A model generated the notes under the pieces. That model made no database searches, was not told where the DNA came from, and was given only the letters and a program-made list of their open reading frames with translations. Of a DNA stretch of 64,000 nucleotides, positions 1 through 9,206 are shown one piece after another. Both the position numbers and the translations under genes were made by a program. The stretch is from Diphasiastrum complanatum (Eukaryota > Streptophyta > Lycopodiopsida > Lycopodiales > Lycopodiaceae): the NCBI GenBank assembly GCA_029204225.1, contig CM055107.1:2883923-2947922 (forward strand), written 5' to 3'. Every line of letters begins with the position of its first letter. Position 1 is the first letter of the stretch.

Positions 1-127
1 CTATTTTTGGTTGGTGTTGTCATCACTCAACTAACCCTGTCCAAGTTATTGAAAACCTCCTAAGCATTCAATTTATTCAATAGTCGTGGATTGAAGATGA
101 GGCATGTGAGAGAACCAAATTAAGTAG

Positions 128-850
128 TACTGTTTTCTCGAAACGAGTTTCGAACGCTGAAACGCGTTCGAAACGGGACGTACGAAACGACCCCGTTTCG
201 AAATGCCGTTCCAGTGTTCGAAACGATTGAAAAAAAAAAACCAATTTTTTTTTTTCTGAAACCGCGCCATAAGCTTTGTAGTATGTATTGGCAATGGGCA
301 TGAACAAATTCTTGCAACCTAATGACCTATCCATGATAGTATCAATAATTGACTGAGGAAAGTGACCATAATCACCATACACAGCTTCTCCTCTTGAAAT
401 TGCATACTAATTTCTCTAGGGTATTCTCATGAAATTGGATGTATCTACTTGTTACTAGACTGTCTATGACATCTGTAAACCCCAAAAACCGCGCCATAAG
501 CTTTGTAATATGTACTGGCAATGGGCATGAACAGATTCTCGCAACCTAGTAACCTATCCATGACAGTATCAATAATTGATTGAGGAAGGTGACCATAGTT
601 ATCATACATAGCTTCTCCTCTTGAAATTGCATTCTCTAGAGCATTCTCATGAAATTGGATGTATCTACTTGTTACTAGACTTTCTATGACATCTGTAAAC
701 CCCAAAAACCCTCAAAAACACTTAAAAAAAAAAAACACCCTAATTTTTTTTTCTCGTTTTGAACCTGAACCAAACGTTTCATACGCGTTTCAAACGCGCG
801 TTTCAAACGCGTTTTGAAGCGACGTACAAAAACGCGCCCATGAAACATTG
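128..850. mobile_element. Small non-autonomous hAT-like element, GAAACG-word ends
   Basis: An exact 8-bp direct repeat TTAAGTAG (120-127 and 851-858) flanks the block, as expected for a hAT target-site duplication. The outermost bases form a weak inverted repeat (TACTGTTTT at the left, CAATGTTTC on the reverse strand at the right). Both ends (about 133-225 and 753-845) are clusters of the word CGAAACG/CGTTTCG in both orientations, followed inward by A/T-rich DNA. The interior holds a duplicated coding-like segment and no transposase, so the element would need help in trans. The superfamily call is inferred from the TSD length and from the similar architecture of the hAT elements elsewhere in the window. 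Confidence 0.7.
262..715 (-). repeat. 227-bp tandem duplication of a coding-like fragment inside the element
   Basis: Two copies begin at 262 and 489 with the same CCGCGCCATAAGC start and end in the same AACCCCAAAAA run. On the minus strand both copies stay open and read similar peptides (for example PQSIIDTVMDRLLGCENLF and the matching PQSIIDTIMDRSLGCKNLF). Most differences between copies are substitutions. I do not recognise the protein. The likely origin is a host gene piece captured by the transposon and then duplicated; a piece of a larger autonomous relative is the alternative. Confidence 0.75.
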
Positions 851-1099
851 TTAAGTAGTATTTTGAGCAAGCCGCACAGGCTAGGGAACAACGATATAAT
901 TTGTTTTCAAGTTTTCAACAAATTTAGTTTGAAATATATGCTATATCAGACTACCTTTGAGGAGAAATGGGCTCATGTTGTTGTGTGCAAATTCTTGAGA
1001 TCCATGAATTTTTGCATCTCCGACTTGAAATACTTCTTGATTATTGATAATAAGGTTATGCATTGATTGGCATTAGCAGATCATGATGTATTGCTGGTG
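851..1099. other. Host-like flank between two transposons
   Basis: AT-rich single-copy-looking DNA without a convincing gene. The stretch 1005-1075 is a diverged copy of 16150-16240 beyond the transposon nest (shared ATAAGGTTATGCA and TGATTGGCATTAGC). Without the nest the two copies would lie about 130 bp apart, so this was probably a local tandem duplication before the insertion. Confidence 0.5.
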
Positions 1100-1238
1100 C
1101 AAAGTTCCAGGTGCCGTGGTACGGCACCTGGTACGACACACGTGCTGTAGGTGCCGTACCTTTTCAGTTCCACGACACCCACGACACCTACATAATTCTT
1201 TTTTAATTAAAAAAACCATTAAATGCCCCTTTTCAAGT

Positions 1239-1242
<4 letters not shown>

Positions 1243-1300
<58 letters not shown>
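1243..1300. repeat. (AT)29 microsatellite, insertion target
   Basis: An uninterrupted AT run directly abuts the CATAG terminus of the next element. The same tract resumes at 7381-7404, 13940-13951 and 16015-16025, in each case exactly at an element boundary, so these are pieces of one former AT tract. Confidence 0.9.
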
Positions 1301-1302
<2 letters not shown>

Positions 1303-1670
1303 TAGATCCAGTGGTACCAGGATCCGCGGATCCCGGTACCGCGGATCCATACTGATCCACGGTACCACAATATTTAATATTTTTTAATATTTAATATGTT
1401 AATTTTTTTTTTACCCTAATCCCCCCCCCCCCCGTCGCTTCATCTCTCTCCCTGCCCATCGCACTGTTGTCCACGCCCTCTTCTTGCTGTCTACGCCCTC
1501 TCTGCTGTCCGCGCACTCCTCGCCATCACGCTGTATTTGCGTTGCACAGATCGCTTCCGCCCCTGTTACTGCTACTTCTACTTCGGCCATTGCTGTGGAT
1601 TTTCCAGCTTTCCGCCGCCTATCGCACTCACCATCATCTCTGCCTTTTTGCCCCAGTTCCTTCTACAGAA

Positions 1671-4600
1671 ATGGTGCATTCCAACCTTGCCGATTTGTGG
1701 GGCGAGGTGGACATTGTCAGGCGGGTTCCCGACAAGTCCAACAAGTCTGGTGCAAAGATCGTGCACTGTCGATATTGCCTGGTTGAGTTCAGTGCCACCC
1801 TCACTCGCCTTAAAGGCCACCTACTCGGCGCACGCGCCAAAAATGGTGGCACACTGAATGCTGCCCCCTATGCCAGCATGTCCGTTCCCGTCAGGCAGCG
1901 ACTTCTGGACACCTACGGGCCACGTCTTGTGGCGGGGGAGAACACCATTTCGGAGGGTGTTCTCCGGTATTGCACCACGCCTTACGTGGTTGACCCCGAG
2001 TTGCTGCCTGCTTGGCTGGCACGCACAAGGAGAGGGAGTGCATCCTCGTCCAGTCCCTTTGTCTCTCACCCCCCTCAGACAGTTCCGCCAGACGCACCCC
2101 CATCTGCACCCACTCCGGTGGATCCCATCTTGTTCGCCAGTTGCCACTGCGGTTCCACCACCACCTACTGTTGCTCGCACTCCCCCAGTTTACGACTTTC
2201 TCATGGACTCTCCACCACCCGAGCAGGAGCAGGCCCAGGATGCCAGTGACGAGGCCTTCCAGGATGTTGAGGAGGTCCCTTCCTCCCTCCCTTCCCATCT
2301 GGATGACCTCCCTAGCCAGCAGTTTTCGTATTCCATGCCAGATGTTCCCCCTCCACCAGTGCACCCCACTTATGCTGCTGCACCCATCCCTGCGAGTGCA
2401 TCCCACTCTCCCCATTCCACGTCTACAGCCGATGCATCTACTAGTGCCCAGCCTGTTGCGTCATCATCCATTCCCGTCACGTTTGGTGTACCATGCTGGA
2501 GGTCCGCTACCCGTCGCCCAGCTGGGAGAGTTCTTAGGCAGCAGAGCATTTGCGGCGCGCATCAGCCGCACATGGACAGAGAGGCTACACAGGCCGTGGC
2601 CAGTCTGATTTATGAGCTGAACCTTCCATTTGCCATCACCGACTCTGAGCCCTTCAGAAGGGCCTTCCGCCTTGCATAGTCTGTCAGCCCTAGCTGGAGA
2701 GTCCCTAGTTCAGAGGTTGTCCGCACACACATGCTAAGGGATAGGGTCGAGTCCTTGTTTAGAGAGATGGAGCCTCTGCGTCGCCACTGGGCCACTTACG
2801 GTTGCAGCATCATGTCCGATGGCTGGACTGATGTCAGGAGGAGGCCGATCCTCAACATATTGGTCTAGAGCTGCATGGGCACACAGTTTTTGAGGGCCGT
2901 GGATTGTAGCAGGGGGGGGAAGAGTCATATCTGCAGAGTTCATGTTTGATGTCATCAGGTCTTCCATCCTGTCCATAGGCGCACAACATGTCGTCACGGT
3001 GGTGATGGACAATGCCACGAACTGCATTCAGATGGGTGTACTGCTAGAGGCCGTGTTCCCTCACATTGTTCATACCCCCTGTGCAGCGCACGACGTAGAC
3101 CTTCTGATGGGGGACATACGTGCACTTACCTGGGTTAGAGCCATTGTCCGTGAGGCCCTCTTCGCGTGTTCTTGCCATGTTCCGGGTGTTCAGCCATCTG
3201 GACCTCCGTAAGCCAGCCCCCACACGCTTTGCATTCGACTTGGTGGTCATCTACCGTTTGATCGGGTGTAGGGCGCAGCTTCTATAGATGGTTGCCAGTG
3301 ATCTTTGGCGTGCCAGTACATTTTAGCACACTGAGGATGGGGAGCACTTTTCTTCCACGATGAGGGGTGACCAGTTCTGGAGGGATGCACAGACATTGTC
3401 AAGACTGCTTCGACCACTCTACATTGTGCTCCGCATGGCTAACAACGCGGGGTCGACACTTGGATTGGTATATGAGCTCATGGACCGGATTGGACAGTTC
3501 TTGCAGCTGCCCATCTTGCAGCCAGAGAGGTAAGCAGTATAGTAATGTAATTGGCCTTTATCTTTTCAGTAATTGCTAGTTTGTTTTTCTGTCAGTGTTA
3601 AGTTTTTTCATAATGCCCTAAACCACATGCCTCTCACCTGCAGGATGACCGAGGTTCATCTGGGAGACGCGGTGGAACTACTTCCACAGGAGTATCCACA
3701 GCGTTGCACACATGCTGCATCCCCTCTTCCTCTCTCCGACACAGATCGCAGACAGGGAGCTCGAGGCCGATTGGCTTCAGTACATTCATAGGGTGGGTCC
3801 ACACATAGGTTTGGATCCTATCAGGCTCATGGAGGAGCTCGCTGCATTTCGTTTTGGCATGGGCACGTTCGGCCACTCGGCTGCTCAGGATCCAGAGAGG
3901 AGGCAACTTCCCATTACCTGGTGGACCATGTTCGGTAGCACCTATCCATCCATACAGCGTCTTGCACTGCGTGTCCTTTCTCAGGTATGCATTTCATTTC
4001 ATCCTCCATTGCTGTGTTTCGTTGACCTTCCACCCGTGCACATGTGCTGAAGCATTTCATTGAACGTACCACAAGACTGCACTGCCTCCATGTGTGAGCC
4101 TAATTGGAGCACATGGGCACTCATTCACACGAGGAGAAGAAACCGGTTGTCAGTGAGTCAGTTGGAGCGGTTGGTGTTCTGTAGCACTAACGCACGTCTC
4201 GCCAAGAGACTTCCGACCATTACGAGCGCATTGCAGGTGATAAGCTATTCTCCCATAGCATGTTGGTCGACTCCTGGTACGTTGGTTTCATTTCTTGATA
4301 AAGTTGTCTCTCTGACATGCAAATTTTAATCCTTGCAGACGAAGATATTTGATTTGGAGCGCCAGGTTGACTTGCCTACGGACAACACCCATCCCATGCC
4401 TGTAGATGATCTGGGCACACAGTTGATGGCAGAGAGAGAGAGGGAGCTTGCCGAGATGAGAGAGAGAGAGAGCTTGGGCTTGAGCACAGAGAGCCTCCAC
4501 TGTACGAGGCAGATGAGCCAGTGTCAGAGGATTGAGCCAAAATTTGAGTATGTTCCAACATCCTTCGACACTTTTGAATTTTGTTCGAACACATGGTAGA

Positions 4601-5915
4601 GGTGGGACACATGCCACAGATTATACCGGGAGACGACACAGGGGGGGCCAATGGCATACCTTCTTATGTTGATATGATGGAGGAGGCTCTTGATAGGGGG
4701 CAAAGTGATTTGGGTTTACCTTCCGCAGCTGCTTGTATGCGTGCATCACAGAGCCATAGGCATTTCTATGACAACACACCAGAGGAGTCACCAGATGACT
4801 TTGATTGTACCGATTGGGAGGCCATGCAGGGTCTGCATGGTGCACAAAATGAGGCACGGGATGAGGCACAGGATGATCCAGAGGATGGTGCACATGATGA
4901 GTCCCAGAGCCCAGAGCATTTGTATTCGGATTCCCAGCTGGACGACTTGATTGCAGAGTTGGATTCAGAGGCCCAGCAGATGCCGAGCGTTAGGGCGCCC
5001 CCATCCTCTCTAGCCAGCATGCCCTACACAGAGTCTCAGCTAGAGCAGCTACACGAGGTGCCTACAGTTCCTCCAGTTCCTCAGAGGGTGTACGTGCGCC
5101 GCACAGCCCCTCCAGTGCCACCGATGCCATTGAGGCCAGCAGCCCCTCCATCGCTATCCACTTCTGCAGCACCAGGTCCCCACGGCAGGCCACCATCTGT
5201 GCCCAGGTTTTCTCTTGCAGCGCCCACATCCACAGTGGCTCCTTCAGTGGCTCCTCCAGTGGCTCCAGTGCCCAGGTTTTCTCCTGCAGCGCCCACATCT
5301 ACAGTGGCTCCTCCAGTGGCAGCACCCAGGATGTACCAGTACTGGCTACCGCAGCGTCCCTTTCAGTACATATCGCCACTATACTTGCCTCCTGCAGGGA
5401 CGGCCCCTCCACAGCCAGTTCCTCCGCCAGCAGTAGCCCCACGGACACACACTCCACGGGCTTATCCTCCACTATCAGCTGCACAGGGGCACCCATCTTT
5501 GGCTTCTCTATCTCAGCCGGCCTCAGCTTGGGCCCAGCCTAGCCAGCCAGGTGATCTGCATGGGGGTGATGATGCATTGACAGCTCCCCTCGTCCGCAAG
5601 AGACCAGGAAGGCCCAAGGGTGCACCGAACAAGAAAGGCAGAGCGCAGAAACAGCTAGGGAAGAGAGGACGAGCTCGTAGGGCCCTGGGTGCAGGCAGAG
5701 GTGCAATATCACAGCCAGCTGGAGCAGGTCTAGTCGGTTTGGCTTGCTTGGGGGCTAATGTGGAGGTAGATTGGGAGGATGAGGATGACGAGTCCTCCTC
5801 CTCGGATACACAGCCCATGCCAGTTCCAGACATGCATAGATATCAGTTGCGAGAGTCAGCTCGGGGCCCTGAGTTGTCTCCGGAGCATTCGTCTGAGTTA
5901 GAGCCAGAGCATTGA
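1671..5915 (+). pseudogene. hAT transposase with BED finger and AT-hook tail, broken copy
   Basis: The start is chosen at 1671 (MVHSNLADLWGEVD), which matches the start of the copy at 13520. Domains in order: a BED-type finger (CRYC, then GHLLGAR, where the last Cys of the sister copy is Arg); a Pro/Ser-rich linker; a DUF659-like/hAT core (SDGWTD about 2817, DNATNC about 3010); then the hAT dimerisation region (CEPNWSTWALIHTRRRNRLS near 4090). Apparent introns lie at 3530-3643, from 3985 to about 4070, and near 4234-4339. The last open stretch (4581-5915) is an acidic then Pro-rich tail ending in an AT-hook (KRPGRPKGAPNKKG near 5600). Breaks include a frameshift near 2120, in-frame TAG near 2680 and 2866, and a 5-nt deletion after 3650 relative to the sister copy. 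It cannot make a full transposase. Confidence 0.85.
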
Positions 5916-6412
5916 TTGTAGCTCTGCTATTTTATTTTTAGCAGTTTGGTATCATGTTCCATGTTTGGTGGCCAGATGGTCGAACACTGTATTCAGACCA
6001 TTTTCTATATTATATCCAGTGTTGGACGTACTCTATTTGCTGCACATTGTGTATTTGTCAATTTGTAATTGTGATGCTCTGTTTTCAATTTTATTTCGAA
6101 TGGTATGTGCGTATTTTTAGTTAGTTTCAACTGCAGAGATTGATAGCAGATGCACAACACATAAATACAACCCCCTTTATAGCATTTCATAAACACACAT
6201 ATTACACTGCATCACACCAGGCATGCGTTGCACAAAAAACACATTGAACATTAATTCAACAATGGTATCAAAATAACAATACGTATCCCGCCACATACGG
6301 CTGGGGCTGTTCTTTACACTGTGTTAAACACTAAAGGTTACCTCATCTATGCTGAAAACTACATAACTACAGCCAGCCACATACGGCTGGATCCTATCCA
6401 TTCTAAACATTT

Positions 6413-6778
6413 CTACGGATCCTCCACAGACTCCTCGCCCTCGTCAGGTGCATTGTTTAGTCGCTCTCGCTCTGCCTCTCGGTTAGCCTGACCTGCCTCT
6501 TGGTTAGCCCGACGGCGGGCAGCTCTTTCCCTGACCATGATGAGCTGCCGTCGTGTGAAGTTCATTCCGATCTGCTCATCCAAATCCAGCTCGACAGCGG
6601 GGGCAGGGGCCACAGCGGGGGTGGGGATCTGAAGCTCTGGGTGTCTCTCCCGAGTCAGTCGCAGCATCTCTGCAATCTTTGCCTCCTGCTTCCGATGCCT
6701 TTCGTTGTGCCTTCGGACATCTTCCTCGAGCTTCCTCCTGGCTTCGCCCTCAGGCCTTGGTGGTATGCGCTCTGCCAT
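6413..6778 (-). CDS. Small basic coiled-coil-like protein encoded by hAT element 1
   Basis: A 121-residue open frame starting MAERIPPRPEGEARRK. The sequence is very rich in Arg, Glu and Lys with heptad-like spacing over the first 45 residues, so a charged helix or coiled coil is likely. A short Ala/Pro linker follows, then a conserved block (LDLDEQIGMNFTRRQLIMV) and an acidic C-terminus. It lies at the opposite end of the element from the transposase start and is transcribed inward. The sister element has the same gene at the same place, which argues against a chance frame. I do not recognise a family. A role as DNA-binding helper or regulator of transposition is only a guess. hAT elements normally carry a single gene. 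Confidence 0.6.
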   Translation of the reverse strand: MAERIPPRPEGEARRKLEEDVRRHNERHRKQEAKIAEMLRLTRERHPELQIPTPAVAPAPAVELDLDEQIGMNFTRRQLIMVRERAARRRANQEAGQANREAERERLNNAPDEGEESVEDP

Positions 6779-6960
6779 CTCACGACACCCTGTTTCTCGA
6801 ACTGGCTCTCACTGGCCCTCACAGCCTCTCACAATGCCTCTCACAGCCTCTCTCTCACAGCCTCTTACTGGCTCTCACATCCTCGTGAGTGCCAATTTAA
6901 CCCCACAGCCTGTTCCCGTCGATGATCCCTCCATGTGCCCTTGTACCTGTCCCCATTTGT

Positions 6961-7190
6961 TGCTCCCCCACGGCTGCACTCCCATTGCCCCATGGCCTAC
7001 TCCCCCACAGTGCCCATGTGCTACTGTACCTGCCCCATGTATTGCTCCCCCATATGCTGCACTCCGATTGGGTCCGTGGTCTGCTCCCCCATAGTGCCCA
7101 TGTGACGGTGTACCTGTCCGGATTTGCTGCTGCCCCACATGCTGCACTCCCATTGACCCCAAGGTCTGCTCCCCCACAGTGCCCCCTGTA
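6961..7190. repeat. Three copies of an 82-bp repeat in the right subterminal region of element 1
   Basis: Units start near 6961, 7043 and 7125 with TGCTCCCCCA- or TGCTGCCCCA-like text and share TGCACTCC and GTGCCCATGTG blocks. They lie between the start of the small minus-strand gene (6778) and the GGTACC array, so they could be its promoter region or part of the transposase recognition zone. Element 2 has about one unit at the matching place. Confidence 0.7.
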
Positions 7191-7445
7191 CAGTCCCTCT
7201 GTACAGTCCCCCCTTTTTTCTAAACCCTGACACTGTTTTCAAACTTTTTACCCTAAATTACCCTAGTAAAAGGGGTTTATAATAAAAAAAATAATAATAA
7301 AAAATATTATTATTATGGTGCCGCCCTGGTACCGCGGGTCTGAGGGCAGCACCATAATGGCGGTACCATGGGGTACTATGATATATATATATATATGTAT
7401 ATATCATAGTGTCCTATGGTACCGTCGGTATGGTACCACCGGTAC

Positions 7446-8262
7446 GGTACCGCCCTGGGATCCGCGGTACCAGGGCAATACCATTTTTAATATTTTTTTA
7501 AAAATATTTTTAATATTTAATTATTGCCTTTTACCTACCAAACTAGGTTAAAAAAATGGAAAAAAAGGGGTTCTGGGTGTAAAAAAAAGAGGGTACAGTA
7601 CATGGTGCAAGGGACTGGTGCAACAACACATGGGCATTGTGGGTGAGCAGACCATGGGGCCAATGGGATAGCAACACAGGGGGGGGCATCACATGGGGGC
7701 AGGTACAGAGGCACATGGAGGGATGATTGGGATCCACATGGCCGATCAGGCTGTGGGGATAATAAATAAGCACTCACAATGCCATTGTGAGAGGCATTTT
7801 CAGAGGCTGTGAGAGAGCCAGTGATAGCCAGTGAGAGAGCCAGTGACAGGCTGTGAGGTTGTTTGAGAGCCAGGGTGCTGTGAGAGGCTGTTCGAGGACC
7901 AGGGTGCTGTTAGGAGAAAGTACGGTACTGCCCTGGGATCCGCGGTACCAGGGCGGTACCATTTTTATTTTTTAATATTTAATTATTGCCTTTTACCTAG
8001 CAAACTAGGTTAAAAAAATGGAAAAAAAAAAGAGTTCTGGGTGTAAAAAAAGAGGTTACAGTACATGGTGCAGGGGATTGTTGCAACAGCACATGGGCAC
8101 TGTGGGTGAGCAGACCATGGGGCCAATGGGATAGCAACACAGGGGGGGGGGGCATCACATGGGGGCAGGTACAGAGGCACATGGAGGGATGATGGGGATC
8201 CACATGGCCGATCAGGCTGTGGGGATAGCGAGAGCCAGTGACAGGCTGTGAGAGGCTGTTTG
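7446..8262. repeat. Duplicated terminal segment of element 2 (period 478 bp)
   Basis: The block starting GGTACCGCCCTGGGATCC at 7446 recurs at 7924 with the same downstream order: A/T-rich stretch, ACCTACCAAACTAGG-like text, then GGGGGCATCACATGGGGGCA, through about 7760 and 8235. The element therefore has two copies of its subterminal array at this end, one of them internal. This resembles the imperfect end duplications left by abortive or template-switched repair of transposon gaps. Confidence 0.8.
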
Positions 8263-8320
8263 AGAGCCAGGGTGTTGTGAGAGGTTGTTCGAGGACCAGG
8301 GTGCTGTGAGGAGAAGGTCG

Positions 8321-8692
8321 ATGGAGATGGCAGAGCGCATACCACCGAAGCCCGAGGGCGAAGCCAGGCGGAAGCTCGAGGAAGATATCCGAAGGCACAA
8401 CGAAAGACATCGGAAGCAAGAGGCAGACATTGCAGAGGTGCTGCGACAGACTCGACAGAGAAATCCAGAACCGGAACCACCCGCCCCCGCTGTGGCCCTT
8501 GCCCCCGCTATCGAGCTGGATTTGGATGAGCAGATCGGAATGAACTTCACACGACCGCAGCTCATCATGGTCAGGGAAAGGGCGGCCAAACGTCGGGCTA
8601 ACCAGTAGGCAGCTCGGTCTAACCGGGAGGCAGAGCGAGAGCGACAAAACAATGCACCTGACGAGGGCGAGGAGTCGGTGGAGGATCAGTAG
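8321..8692 (+). pseudogene. Second copy of the small charged protein gene, one stop inside
   Basis: Starts MEMAERIPPKPEGEARRK and follows the element 1 copy through EQIGMNFTRPQLIMVRER. A TAG at 8606-8608 replaces a Glu codon of the other copy; beyond it the same frame continues to a matching end (PDEGEESVED) at 8692. Element 1 has an additional residue or two at the very end. Conservation of frame and sequence on both sides of the stop suggests the gene was functional when this family was active. The stop is probably a recent change. Confidence 0.65.
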
Positions 8693-9206
8693 ACATCTTT
8701 AGAATAGATAAGGTCCAGCCGTATGTGGCGGACTGTTGCTATGTTGTTTTCGGCGGTTTAGGGTGAGGCAAATAACTAGATGGCTGCTTAAAAAAAAGAC
8801 GGGATATGTAATGTTATCTTGATACAACGGCTGAATCAATATATAGTTGTTTTTTGTGCAACACGAGCCTGGTCATGTGAAATGCAATCTCTGTAATGCA
8901 AATGTATTACATGTGTTTATGAAATGCCGTTTGGGGTGTAGGGGTAATTGCTGTGCTCATGATGTAGGTGCATTTATGTGAAGCTACGATTCACTTCAAT
9001 CAAAATTAGTTGAAAATAAGATTCACACGCACATAGAATTTGACATAAAATTGAAAATACAGCATCACATGTACAGAGCGACATACGCACAATGTGCAAC
9101 AAATAAAGTATGCCAAACACTGTATATAATGTGAAAAATGATCTGAGTACAATGGTAGACCGTCTGCTAGAGACAAACTACTGAAACTAAAAAAACAGAG
9201 CCACAA

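Larger units (their letters stand above)
1301..7380 (+). mobile_element. hAT element 1 (GGTACC-word family, two genes)
   Basis: The element runs from CATAGATCC to the complementary GTACTATG, flanked by ATATATAT on both sides (uninformative alone because it lies in an AT tract). Both ends are rich in GGTACC and GGATCC palindromes with CCGCGG between them (1310-1373 and 7318-7380). Inside are a transposase gene on the plus strand (1671-5915) and a small gene on the minus strand (6413-6778) running toward it. At 6.1 kb it is the size of a complete element, but the transposase frame is broken in several places. Confidence 0.85.

Noticed and set aside
1301-1373. GGTACC/GGATCC/CCGCGG cluster as cloning-vector polylinker contamination
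   Set aside because: The same words recur at four element ends with TSDs and diverged sequence, and no vector backbone is present.
4581-5915. Long Pro-rich open frame as an independent gene
   Set aside because: In both copies it follows the dimerisation exons on the same strand with no promoter-like gap, so it is better read as the transposase C-terminal tail.
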